Below are positions 17,410-24,243 of a stretch of 42,763 bases of DNA, one piece after another. Location: contig CAMBCF010000035.1 of NCBI GenBank assembly GCA_945864585.1, forward strand, positions 1 through 42,763, read 5' to 3'. The DNA is from Bordetella parapertussis. GTDB lineage: Bacteria; Pseudomonadota; Gammaproteobacteria; Burkholderiales; SG8-41. The position numbers and the translations under genes are program-made. The notes below the pieces were generated by a model. It was not told the DNA's origin. It saw only the letters and a list, made by a program, of their open reading frames with translations, and ran no database searches. Numbering within the stretch: position 1 is the stretch's first letter; every line of letters starts with the position of its first letter.

Positions 17410-17973
17410 TTAATTGCCGGCGGCAGAGACGGTGCGGATGTAGGGTGTGACGCCCTGTATGGCGGTTGTCGGCGAAATGCCCTGGTGCGCCAGCAGATAC
17501 TCGTGCACATGCTCCGGTGCTGCCGCAGGTTTAGCTGCCGCAATCAGCGCCGCTGTATCCTGCGGTTGCAGCGCGGCGACTTGCGGCTGCACCGGCGGCG
17601 CTTTGGCCAACTCAGCTACCGGCGCATCCGGATTCAAAGTAGTGAACGCCAGCCAGCCCACTACCGCGAACGCAGCAACCGACGCCGCCGCCCGCAAAGC
17701 GTAAGTCTGCATCCTGCGTGCGGCGAACACGGAACGCGTGGCGCGCGGGGCCAGCACCGTGGGCTCCTGCGCCAGCTGTTCGCTGACGCGCGCGCTGAAT
17801 CCGGGCCTGCCGCTAATAGTGCGCGCACCGCGCATGGCGTCGCCGATCAAATGATAGGTGTCCCAGGTTTCGCACGATGCCGCATCGGATTTGAGCTTTG
17901 CAATTTCACGCGCGGCCTCATCGGCATCCAGCTCACCATCCATCAGGGTTGATACACTTTGCAAACGTTCCAT
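17410..17973 (-). CDS. rseA: Anti-sigma-E factor RseA/MucA
   Basis: RseA holds sigma-E at the inner membrane and is cleaved during envelope stress. The 187-aa protein has an N-terminal RseA-type sigma-binding domain (ERLQSVSTLMDGELDADEA, then CETWDTYHLIGDAMRG), a hydrophobic membrane segment near residues 91-110 (AAASVAAFAVVGWLAFT) and an Ala/Pro-rich periplasmic tail. AGGAG lies 8 nt before the ATG. The start is 1 nt past the rpoE stop, so sigma factor and antisigma factor are made together. Confidence 0.93.
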   Translation of the reverse strand: MERLQSVSTLMDGELDADEAAREIAKLKSDAASCETWDTYHLIGDAMRGARTISGRPGFSARVSEQLAQEPTVLAPRATRSVFAARRMQTYALRAAASVAAFAVVGWLAFTTLNPDAPVAELAKAPPVQPQVAALQPQDTAALIAAAKPAAAPEHVHEYLLAHQGISPTTAIQGVTPYIRTVSAAGN

Positions 17974-17974
17974 C

Positions 17975-18574
17975 TCACCATCTCCTGTCTGTGCTCGTGC
18001 CGAGCAGGGGTCGTAATTGTTCTGCTATGGCTTCCCGCGCCCGGAAAATACGCGACCGTACCGTACCTATGGGGCAATTCATGACGGAAGCTATTTCCTC
18101 GTAACTCAAGCCTTCCATTTCCCGCAACGAAATCGCGGTGCGCAAGTCCTCTGGCAACTTATCCAGCGTTTGGTTCACGGTATCCGCCACCTGGCGGCTC
18201 ATCATCTGGTTTTCCGGCGTATTAAGATCCTGCAAATGCTCTGTTTCACCCAAAGCCTCGGCCTCTTCGGCATCCATGGCGGTTGAGGTCGGCGCACGAC
18301 GTCCTGCCGCCACCAGATAATTCTTGGCGGTATTGATACCGATCCGGTATAGCCACGTGTAAAAAGCACTGTCACCGCGAAAATTCGGCAGCGCACGATA
18401 GGCTTTTATAAAGGCTTCCTGCGCCACATCCTCCACCTCCGCCGCGTCCCTGATGAAGCGTGACAGCAAGCGGATCAGTTTGCGTTGATACTTCGCGACC
18501 AACAGCTCAAATGCATGCTTGTCGCCACGTTGTGCGCGCTCGACCAACTGCTGGTCGATTTCGCGGTCACTCAT
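17975..18574 (-). CDS. rpoE: RNA polymerase sigma-E factor
   Basis: An ECF sigma factor of 199 aa. Region 2 is visible at about 25-95 (AFELLVAKYQRKLIRLLSRF, VEDVAQEAFIKAYRAL, FYTWLYRIGINTAKNYL) and region 4 at about 135-190 (LPEDLRTAISLREMEGLSYE, then IASVMNCPIGTVRSRIFRAR). These are diagnostic of the RpoE/AlgU group. Transcribed first in a run with rseA, rseB and mucD, it would direct the envelope stress regulon, probably including its own operon (see the candidate promoter upstream). Confidence 0.96.
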   Translation of the reverse strand: MSDREIDQQLVERAQRGDKHAFELLVAKYQRKLIRLLSRFIRDAAEVEDVAQEAFIKAYRALPNFRGDSAFYTWLYRIGINTAKNYLVAAGRRAPTSTAMDAEEAEALGETEHLQDLNTPENQMMSRQVADTVNQTLDKLPEDLRTAISLREMEGLSYEEIASVMNCPIGTVRSRIFRAREAIAEQLRPLLGTSTDRRW

Positions 18575-18760
18575 GAACCCTGTCCCTGTTATCGTTATTT
18601 TGCAGGCCGCCCCTGGTACCTGCTGTTACCCAATCGCACTCAAGCATCGCAATTCGGGGAAAGCCGGCAGTATACCCAACCCACAGACCCAATACCCGGC
18701 CATTCGCAGGAACTGCGCCGATCCTGTATGAAAAGTCACCCTGAATAGCCGCGACACGGC

Positions 18761-18787
18761 GCTGACCGCAAACCGGAAAATAAGTTC
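18761..18787 (-). promoter_or_regulatory. Candidate sigma-E promoter upstream of rpoE
   Basis: On the minus strand AGAACTT is followed after 16 nt by TCAGC, close to the sigma-E pattern GGAACTT-N16-TCTGA. It lies about 190 nt upstream of the rpoE start in the 222-bp gap behind the receptor-permease gene. Autoregulation of rpoE from such a site is established in Gammaproteobacteria. The -10 match is incomplete, so this is tentative. Confidence 0.4.
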
Positions 18788-18796
18788 TGGAGCTAT

Positions 18797-20308
18797 TTAA
18801 CCCGGGGCCGGCCGGAGTTCATAACGTAGAAAGCGACGCTCTCCGGCTTCAAACAAACCCTGGATCAGCAGCGCCAGCAGCGCTGCCGGCACCGCGCCCG
18901 CCAGCATCATGGCGTGGTCATTCACTGCCAGCCCGGCCACGATACGTTCGCCGTAACCGCCGGCGCCGATGAACGCCGCGATGGTAGCCGTGCCCACGTT
19001 GATCACCGCCGAAATCTTGATCCCCGCCAGTACCGAAGGCAGCGCCAGCGGCAAATCAATCAGCCGTGTCACCGCACCCGACCGCAGCCCCAAAGCATAG
19101 CCTGCCTGCCGCAAACCGCGGGCCACGCCCACCAGCCCGCTCTCCGTGTTGCGCACGATGGGCAGCAGGCCATACAAAAACAAGGCAATCACCGCCGGCG
19201 CCATACCGATGCGCCCCAGCGCCGCAATCAGAAACGCCAGCAACGCCAGCGCTGGAATGGTCTGCAGCACACCGCTGACACCCACTATCCACGGCCGCGC
19301 CCGGCGCGAACGGGCTGCCCACACACCCAGCGGCACACCCACACCGACGCTTAAACCCAGCGCGCCAAACACCAGAATGCAGTGCTCAACTGTTAGCCGC
19401 CAGAAATCGGCGGCGAACAGTTGCGCGAGCCAGCCTGGCCTGGATTGCGTTGCCGTAGGTTTGCCTCCGCTATTCAGAAAATCCGCTGCGACGCGCGCAA
19501 ACGGCTGACCATCCAACTCGGCTGTGCCATTCATGCGGATCATTGCCTCGCCGGAAATGCCGCCTGCCATTCCTTGCAAGGCGCCAAACGCTATGGGGTT
19601 ACGCTGCGGCAAATCCTTGCGATACACCAGCACCGCTTCATACGGCGGAAAAAACGCGCGGTCATCGGCCAGCACTTTCAAACCGTAGCGACCCAGCTTG
19701 GCGTCGGTGGTGTAAACATCGATCACATCCACCCGCCCACCTTTGATCGCTTCGTAAGCAAGCCCGTGATCCAGCCCCACCGGCCGTGCGGTGAGCACAT
19801 AGGCCTCGCGCAATGCCGGCCAGCCATCCTTGCGATGCAAAAATTCCTGCGACAGTCCGTAGCGCAAATCCGCAACACCTGTCAGATCGGAAATCTTTGC
19901 GATGCCCAACGCCTGCGCGCGCGACGCCCCCATTGCCAGCGCATACGAATTGCCGAAACCCAGCGGCGCACTCAGCGCCAGTCCATGCGCATCCAGCGCG
20001 GCATTCAGTTCCGCCAGCGACGGCACACGCTTTAACCCCAGCAGCTCGAACGCCAGCGTGCCGGTGTATTCCGGGTATACATCAATCGCCCCGCTTTTCA
20101 GCGCGGCAAACAGAATCGCGGTATTGCCCAAACCCTGCCGATGGGTGGCGCTCGCAGTGCCCGTGCCCTGAATGCGCTGCGTTGCAATCTCACCCAGGAT
20201 GTACGACTCGGTGAAACGCTTGGAGCCTACGGTAACGGTTTCGCCGGCGGCTGCGGATAGCGACAACAGCAGTGCGCACAAAAGGCCCATGGCACACGCA
20301 TACCTCAT
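18797..20308 (-). CDS. Osmoprotectant (QAT family) ABC transporter, substrate-binding/permease fusion
   Basis: One polypeptide joins a periplasmic receptor and a permease for glycine betaine/choline-type compounds. After a signal-like segment comes an OpuAC/ProX-type receptor domain of about 265 residues with TVTVGSKRFTESYILGE and VDVYPEYTGT. It is followed by a permease domain of about 190 residues with several membrane segments and ALPSVLAGIKISAVINVGTA. The start at 20308 gives 503 aa and places the signal sequence at the N terminus. The frame also opens at 20347, which would add 13 residues from an AT-rich stretch. The receptor is N-terminal, the reverse of OpuABC and EgtU fusions. No ATPase gene is adjacent. 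Confidence 0.88.
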   Translation of the reverse strand: MRYACAMGLLCALLLSLSAAAGETVTVGSKRFTESYILGEIATQRIQGTGTASATHRQGLGNTAILFAALKSGAIDVYPEYTGTLAFELLGLKRVPSLAELNAALDAHGLALSAPLGFGNSYALAMGASRAQALGIAKISDLTGVADLRYGLSQEFLHRKDGWPALREAYVLTARPVGLDHGLAYEAIKGGRVDVIDVYTTDAKLGRYGLKVLADDRAFFPPYEAVLVYRKDLPQRNPIAFGALQGMAGGISGEAMIRMNGTAELDGQPFARVAADFLNSGGKPTATQSRPGWLAQLFAADFWRLTVEHCILVFGALGLSVGVGVPLGVWAARSRRARPWIVGVSGVLQTIPALALLAFLIAALGRIGMAPAVIALFLYGLLPIVRNTESGLVGVARGLRQAGYALGLRSGAVTRLIDLPLALPSVLAGIKISAVINVGTATIAAFIGAGGYGERIVAGLAVNDHAMMLAGAVPAALLALLIQGLFEAGERRFLRYELRPAPG

Positions 20309-20364
20309 TCTTAAAAATTTATATAAGTATTTTATTTTATTGTACATTTTAACAATCTGTCCAG

Positions 20365-20637
20365 CTATCGCTTGCGATAAGTTTCCCTGCGATGACCAAT
20401 CGATAGCGCCAGCACTACAAGACGGCTATCGTGAATTTCGCAAATCACACGAAAATCGCCGATGCGATAGCGCCAAAGTCCCGAGAGGTCTCCCGACAGC
20501 GCATCGCCAAAATGACGCGGATTTTTGCAGCCCTCAATCCGCTCATCAAGCCAATCCACTATGCGCCCCGCGACCGGTTTATCGAGTTTACCCAGCTGTT
20601 TTTGCGCAAACGGCGAGATTTCAACCGTCCAGGCCAA
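20365..20637 (-). CDS. RelE/ParE-family toxin
   Basis: A 90-aa protein with the RelE fold pattern: WTVEISPFAQKQLGKLDKPV at the N terminus, SGLWRYRIGDFRVICEI in the central strands and a C-terminal basic GHRRETYRKR. RelE-type toxins cleave mRNA on the ribosome. The gene overlaps the end of the upstream antitoxin by 17 nt on the same strand, giving the order antitoxin-toxin. The Arg residues in the YRIGDFR block, typical of active RelE, are present. Confidence 0.88.
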   Translation of the reverse strand: MAWTVEISPFAQKQLGKLDKPVAGRIVDWLDERIEGCKNPRHFGDALSGDLSGLWRYRIGDFRVICEIHDSRLVVLALSIGHRRETYRKR

Positions 20638-20833
20638 GCGCCTTCCTCACCGCAGCAATCGACTTCGCCTTGCCGCCCGCATCGCGCGCGCGCTGCGCGA
20701 GCACCGCATCTTCCTGATCTTCAAGGTAACGAATCACCGCTTCGCGCACGATGGAACTTTTGTTGCTGCCTTTGGCGGCGGCGACTTTGGCGACGCGATC
20801 TTCGAGTTCCTTTTCCAGTCTCAACGCCAGCAT
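20621..20833 (-). CDS. Ribbon-helix-helix antitoxin (RelB-like)
   Basis: A 70-aa protein starting MLALRLEKELEDRVAKVAA, with an N-terminal beta strand and two helices typical of ribbon-helix-helix DNA-binding antitoxins, then a charged C-terminal helix that should wrap the toxin. The start at 20833 is chosen because GGGAG lies 7 nt before the ATG; upstream in-frame ATGs at 20860 and 20941 lack one. It should repress its own promoter; a TTGTACAA palindrome lies at 20860-20867. Confidence 0.8.
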   Translation of the reverse strand: MLALRLEKELEDRVAKVAAAKGSNKSSIVREAVIRYLEDQEDAVLAQRARDAGGKAKSIAAVRKALGLDG

Positions 20834-20859
20834 GAGTAGACTCCCAAAATTGTCAGACA

Positions 20860-20867
20860 TTGTACAA
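20860..20867. promoter_or_regulatory. Palindrome TTGTACAA upstream of the antitoxin gene
   Basis: A perfect 8-bp palindrome 27 nt upstream of the antitoxin start. Ribbon-helix-helix antitoxins commonly autoregulate by binding short palindromes near their start, so this is a candidate operator. TTGTACA also occurs at 20340-20346 near the receptor-permease start. The site is short and unverified. Confidence 0.3.
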
Positions 20868-21001
20868 CATTCACATGCGATTGCCATCAACAAGCGCAAC
20901 GGGTTAGCCGCAGAATGTTGGGCTTCGCAGTCTTTGCCCACAACTTACGACGCAAAGCGACGCGTAGTTATGCAGCCTTGCGCCGCAGCGCCCGCGCGCT
21001 T

Positions 21002-21223
21002 TCAAGCATCTGCCTGGCGTCGCGCCTGAGCGAGGCGATTTCGGATGGTGTCAAGGCTCTCGGCCCGCGTGAGATAGCGGGCTTCGGATTCGGTGAGACG
21101 GTCAACGCCGTATCCGAAAGTTTGCTGAAACCAGACTTCGAGTGCCTTCCCATGTTTGGCTCTCAATACAGACAAAGTGTCGTCGGACAAAGTCAGTTTC
21201 GCCGGATCGGCTTGCCCGGTCAA
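21002..21223 (-). CDS. Hypothetical protein, possibly a gene remnant
   Basis: A 73-aa open frame (MTGQADPAKLTLSDD to ARRQADA) with coding-like composition and no recognised domain. A second minus-strand frame, 20968-21153, overlaps it in another phase and its last 30 residues (ALTPSEIASLRRDARQMLES) also look protein-like, so a frameshift between the two is possible. It lies between the RelE/RelB pair and the divergent BrnT/BrnA pair. No good ribosome-binding site is evident. The rest of 20834-21308 shows nothing else except the brnT promoter. Confidence 0.3.
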   Translation of the reverse strand: MTGQADPAKLTLSDDTLSVLRAKHGKALEVWFQQTFGYGVDRLTESEARYLTRAESLDTIRNRLAQARRQADA

Positions 21224-21273
21224 GCTGGTGGCACGAGATTTCTCCGATCCATCTGCGCGCTGCCATCACTATC

Positions 21274-21302
21274 TTGCAGCGGATTGTTTTTGTAGATACA
21301 AT
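21274..21302 (+). promoter_or_regulatory. Sigma-70 promoter of brnTA with predicted leaderless start
   Basis: TTGCAG (21274-21279), a 17-bp spacer and TACAAT (21297-21302) form a near-consensus promoter. The transcription start expected 6-8 nt after the -10 box falls on 21308-21310, i.e. at the ATG of brnT (21309), so the toxin mRNA may be leaderless. The inverted repeat TTGTA-GA-TACAA at 21290-21301 overlaps the -10 box and is a candidate operator for the BrnA repressor. Confidence 0.65.
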
Positions 21303-21308
21303 AACCTC

Positions 21309-21584
21309 ATGCGAATCACGTTCGATCCGGCCAAGCGAGAGAAAACGCTGGCCGAACGCGGACTGGATTTCGCGGATGCCGCGTTAGTCTTTGCAGGCGT
21401 CACGCTTGAGGTCGAAGATACTCGAAAGAACTACGACGAAACGCGCATCATCTGCTACGGCCTGTTGGCAGGGCGAATGGTTGTGGTGGGCTACACCCCG
21501 CGTGGCGCGGATCGCCATATTTTCAGCATGAGGAAAGCCAATGAACGCGAACAAGCTCGTATCGCGCCGCGCCTTGAGGTCTGA
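21309..21584 (+). CDS. brnT: BrnT family toxin
   Basis: BrnT is a RelE-like ribonuclease toxin that blocks translation. The 91-aa protein begins MRITFDPAKREKTLAERGLD and has FADAALVFAG, the DETRIICYGLLAGRMVVVGY strands and HIFSMRKANEREQ, matching the BrnT pattern. The frame is open upstream to 21156, but ATG 21309 gives the family length and sits just downstream of a strong promoter with no ribosome-binding site. It overlaps the brnA start by 44 nt. Confidence 0.92.
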   Translation: MRITFDPAKREKTLAERGLDFADAALVFAGVTLEVEDTRKNYDETRIICYGLLAGRMVVVGYTPRGADRHIFSMRKANEREQARIAPRLEV

Positions 21585-21816
21585 CCTCACCCGGGTCGAT
21601 GCACACACGATCAAGCCTGATGAATATCAGGAACTCCCCGAACTTACCGATGCCATGCTCGCCCGCGCAAAGGTGAACAAGGGCGGAAGGCCGGTGTCCG
21701 CAAACCCTCGTAAGTTGATCTCGCTGCGCTTGCCCGCCGATGTTATCGAACGGTGGAAGGCTACAGGCCCAGGTTGGCAGACGCGCATGGCGGATCGGCT
21801 AGGCAAAGGCCGGTGA
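21541..21816 (+). CDS. brnA: BrnA family antitoxin
   Basis: BrnA neutralises BrnT and represses the operon. The 91-aa protein has the family segment near 40-60 (AKVNKGGRPVSANPRKLISL), then a C-terminal ribbon-helix-helix-like SLRLPADVIERWKATGPGWQ. AGGAA lies 5 nt before the ATG, a much better site than that of the toxin. The toxin-first order and 44-nt overlap are typical of BrnTA modules. Confidence 0.92.
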   Translation: MNANKLVSRRALRSDLTRVDAHTIKPDEYQELPELTDAMLARAKVNKGGRPVSANPRKLISLRLPADVIERWKATGPGWQTRMADRLGKGR

Positions 21817-21861
21817 AGCGGTCAAGAGTGCGGTGCGCACGCTTACTGAGAAATCGATTAA

Positions 21862-21890
21862 TGGCCCGGCGGAGTCGGATTCGAACCGAC
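21862..21890 (-). other. tRNA-like 3' fragment (T arm and CCA end), possible attachment site
   Basis: The minus strand reads GTCGG-TTCGAAT-CCGAC, a perfect 5-bp T stem with a canonical 7-nt loop, followed by 12 nt ending in GCCA. No D arm or anticodon arm precedes it, and the acceptor is one nt longer than standard, so it is not a functional tRNA. Integrative elements often leave tRNA 3' ends at their junctions. Chance similarity is possible. Confidence 0.35.
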
Positions 21891-21930
21891 AGGCCGGCGT
21901 TTGTGCATAGGTACCCGCGCAGAACTATGT

Positions 21931-22046
21931 TTAAGCTTTACGCTTGCGTTTGGACGGTTTATCCACCGGCAGCAGGCTGGTGTATTGCTGATACAACTCC
22001 AACAGAAACGCCACGCGCTCGGCGTCGTAGCGCTTGTGGGCTGCCT
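21931..22046 (-). pseudogene. Possible transposase C-terminal remnant
   Basis: About 38 codons are open before a TAA at 21931-21933: AHKRYDAERVAFLLELYQQY, then TSLLPVDKPSKRKRKA. A stop (TAG) lies upstream in frame at 22047-22049. The basic tail and location between a tRNA-like fragment and an array of terminal-type repeats suggest the end of a transposase or integrase, but I cannot name the family. Nothing else coding was seen between 21817 and 22166. Confidence 0.35.
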
Positions 22047-22084
22047 ACAGCTTGTTGTATTTCGTCGCCTTTCCTCGAGTGCGT

Positions 22085-22216
22085 ATTCCGGACCAAGGTG
22101 ACCGCTATTTCCGGACGAACGTGACCGACGATTCCGTTTGATCGTGACCGCGGATTCCGTTTGATCGTGACCGATTTTGGGCTTGGCCCGGAATCGCCGG
22201 TCACGATTGCGGAATT
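22085..22216. repeat. Array of about 22-bp repeats resembling an insertion-sequence end
   Basis: Four direct units share ATTCCG followed by GTGACCG at 21-24 bp period: ATTCCGGACCAAGGTGACCG, ATTTCCGGACGAACGTGACC, and two copies of ATTCCGTTTGATCGTGACCG. A fifth, inverted copy reads CGGAATCGCCGGTCACGATT. Multiple transposase-binding repeats of this kind mark ends of IS21-like elements. No intact transposase is in the window, so this is a relic. Confidence 0.6.
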
Positions 22217-22334
22217 GCACCTGCTGGCCATAATGTACACAGCATTCAAACAGATCGATCCAATGCTGAACAGCGGCGCGGATTTCGACGCCGAGTACAA
22301 AATGGCGATTGGGACGCGAAACAATCACTCATGA
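22167..22334 (+). pseudogene. Short open frame overlapping the TPR gene start, probably a truncated gene
   Basis: A 55-aa frame (GTG start) whose later part, LHLLAIMYTAFKQIDPMLNS then GADFDAEYKM, looks like real protein, while its first residues are encoded by the repeat array. Its TGA overlaps the ATG of the TPR gene (ATGA), a typical operon junction. The likely reading is a chromosomal gene whose 5' part was lost to an insertion event. It has no recognised domain. Confidence 0.35.
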
Positions 22335-23119
22335 AAATATCAATCCCATTGGAAGACATCATGATCGCGCCCGGCAAGCGATTCGATCCTGCTGAACACA
22401 CCGACAAGGACGTGATTTCCCGCACTAGGAATCTTTATGGTGTGATTGCAGAAGTAATGGATATCGTGGTTGATGGCAAAATAGCTCACATTGAATTCCG
22501 GGATGCGACGCCGGAAAAGCACAGGGAAGCCATAAGAAAACTGCACAAAGGCGTTGAGGAAACGAAAAAAGGCCGGCGTGCAAAAGCCCTGAACTTGTCC
22601 AAGGAAGTCCTTGCTGTAATTCCCGAAAACCTTGATGCCCGCCGGAATCTGGCAAAGGTGTACCTGGAACTAAACGACATCGAAATGGCGAAGAAGACGT
22701 TCAATGAAGTCCTGCAATTGAACCCGACTGATCATGGTGCAGCAATCTCCCTTGGAAACATTTACGCCCGAAATGAAGGCAACCTGGACGTGGCCGCGTT
22801 CTATTACGATCTCTGTCTTCAACACCATCCGGGGGATGCAATGCTGGCCTGCAACTACGCAGCTCTGATGCTTGAGAAGGGCGAATTTCAGAAGGCGGAA
22901 GTACTATTCAAGCAGGCTATCAAGGGCGGGAATTTGCCCAACGCCTATTATGGACTGGCCCTTCTTTACCGGATGGCGGGTGAGCTTGATGCCGGTAAGA
23001 GCATTCTGGAAACGATGTTTGCCCGGGTACCGCAACAGACTTTGGCAAAAGAATATGCTGGGATATACGCCGAAGCCAAAAACCTCTTTAGCGAGTTGAG
23101 CAAAGAGAAAAAACATTGA
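22331..23119 (+). CDS. Tetratricopeptide-repeat protein
   Basis: A 262-aa soluble protein. Residues 1-65 are a nonrepeat N-terminal part (KISIPLEDIMIAPGKRFDPA); from about 66 onward there are at least four TPR-like helix pairs, e.g. ALNLSKEVLAVIPENLDARR, AKKTFNEVLQLNPTDHGAAI and AEVLFKQAIKGGNLPNAYYG. It has no signal peptide and no catalytic motif. TPRs mediate protein contacts; the partner is unknown. The start overlaps a short upstream frame (ATGA). Codon use is less GC-biased than in the housekeeping block, consistent with accessory origin. Confidence 0.75.
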   Translation: MKISIPLEDIMIAPGKRFDPAEHTDKDVISRTRNLYGVIAEVMDIVVDGKIAHIEFRDATPEKHREAIRKLHKGVEETKKGRRAKALNLSKEVLAVIPENLDARRNLAKVYLELNDIEMAKKTFNEVLQLNPTDHGAAISLGNIYARNEGNLDVAAFYYDLCLQHHPGDAMLACNYAALMLEKGEFQKAEVLFKQAIKGGNLPNAYYGLALLYRMAGELDAGKSILETMFARVPQQTLAKEYAGIYAEAKNLFSELSKEKKH

Positions 23120-23241
23120 GCTAGGTCAGCCAGAATTTTGCTCCAGATAGAACTCAAGAATCTCACCAGCGGTTAGATATCCCGTACTCGCAGAAGCTGG
23201 AGCGCAGTCAATTTTTAGCGCACTGGTCGTTTACGAACGCG

Positions 23242-24216
23242 CTATTGTGCCTCTATCCCCGCCTGCTTAACCACCCTGATCCACTTGGCCACTTCTGATT
23301 TGATGTAGGCCTCGTGCTCGTCGAGCGTGCTGCCCACTGGCTCGGCGCCCTGCTCGATCAAAAATTTGCGGTTCGCCGGATCACGCAATGACGCCACCAG
23401 CGCGCCGTTCAGGCGTTCGGCAATCGCGCGTGGTATGCCTGCGGGGCCGATGAAGCTGAAGCCGCTGCTCACCACATAGCCGGGCATGCCCGCTTCGATC
23501 ATGGTCGGCACATCTTTCGCAAAACCGGCACGCTTCTCGCCGGTTTGAGCGATGAGCCTGATGCGTCCTGTCTGTACATGGCCGGAGACGAGCGGCAGGC
23601 TGGAGAATTGCAGTTGCACATGGCCTGCCACCAGATCGATGATCGCTGGCCCTGCGCCTTTGTAAGGCACGTGTGTGATCTTGATGCCGGCCATCGAATT
23701 GAACAGTTCAACCGACATATGCCCGACAGTGGCACGTCCCGACGACGAACAAAACAGTTGACCGGGTCGTGTTTTGGCGAGCGCGATCAGTTCTTTCACA
23801 TTCTTCACTGGCAACGAGGGATGCACCACCAGCCCGGAAGGCACGTCAACGATCAAGCCCAATCCGATGAAGTCTTTCACCGTGTCGTAGGGCATTTTCT
23901 TGATCATTGAAGGATTGATGACATAACTCGCCGCCACCAGGCCCGTGGTATAGCCGTCGGGCGGACTCTTCGCAATAATCTCGCTGCCAATGGTACTGCC
24001 GGCGCCAGGCCGGTAATCGAACACCAGTTGCTGGCCGAGAAACTCGGTCATCTTCGGTTGCAGCAATCTAAAAAACACATCGCTGTTGCCGCCCGGCGCA
24101 GCGGGGTTCACCACTCTGATCAGCTTGTTGGGGAAGCCTTGTGCGCCAGCAGGTGCGGCCGTCACAATGCCAACAGCAATGCTGGCAATCTGAAAAATTC
24201 GTTTCGTGATGTTCAC
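23242..24216 (-). CDS. Bug-family (TctC) tripartite tricarboxylate transporter substrate-binding protein
   Basis: A periplasmic receptor that binds small carboxylates for TctAB-type permeases. The 324-aa protein has a signal peptide (MNITKRIFQIASIAVGIVTA), the Bug hallmark beginning FPNKLIRVVNPAAPGGNSDV, and HVPYKGAGPAIIDLVAGHVQ in the middle. The start is GTG 24216 with GAGGAG 6 nt upstream. It is 27 nt downstream of a second Bug gene on the same strand. The ligand cannot be told from sequence. Confidence 0.92.
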   Translation of the reverse strand: MNITKRIFQIASIAVGIVTAAPAGAQGFPNKLIRVVNPAAPGGNSDVFFRLLQPKMTEFLGQQLVFDYRPGAGSTIGSEIIAKSPPDGYTTGLVAASYVINPSMIKKMPYDTVKDFIGLGLIVDVPSGLVVHPSLPVKNVKELIALAKTRPGQLFCSSSGRATVGHMSVELFNSMAGIKITHVPYKGAGPAIIDLVAGHVQLQFSSLPLVSGHVQTGRIRLIAQTGEKRAGFAKDVPTMIEAGMPGYVVSSGFSFIGPAGIPRAIAERLNGALVASLRDPANRKFLIEQGAEPVGSTLDEHEAYIKSEVAKWIRVVKQAGIEAQ

Positions 24217-24243
24217 GGATTTCTCCTCGTTATTTTTTGATTT

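Noticed and set aside
22085-22216. CRISPR array
   Set aside because: Repeat period of 21-24 bp has no unique spacers of constant length, one copy is inverted, and no cas genes are present.
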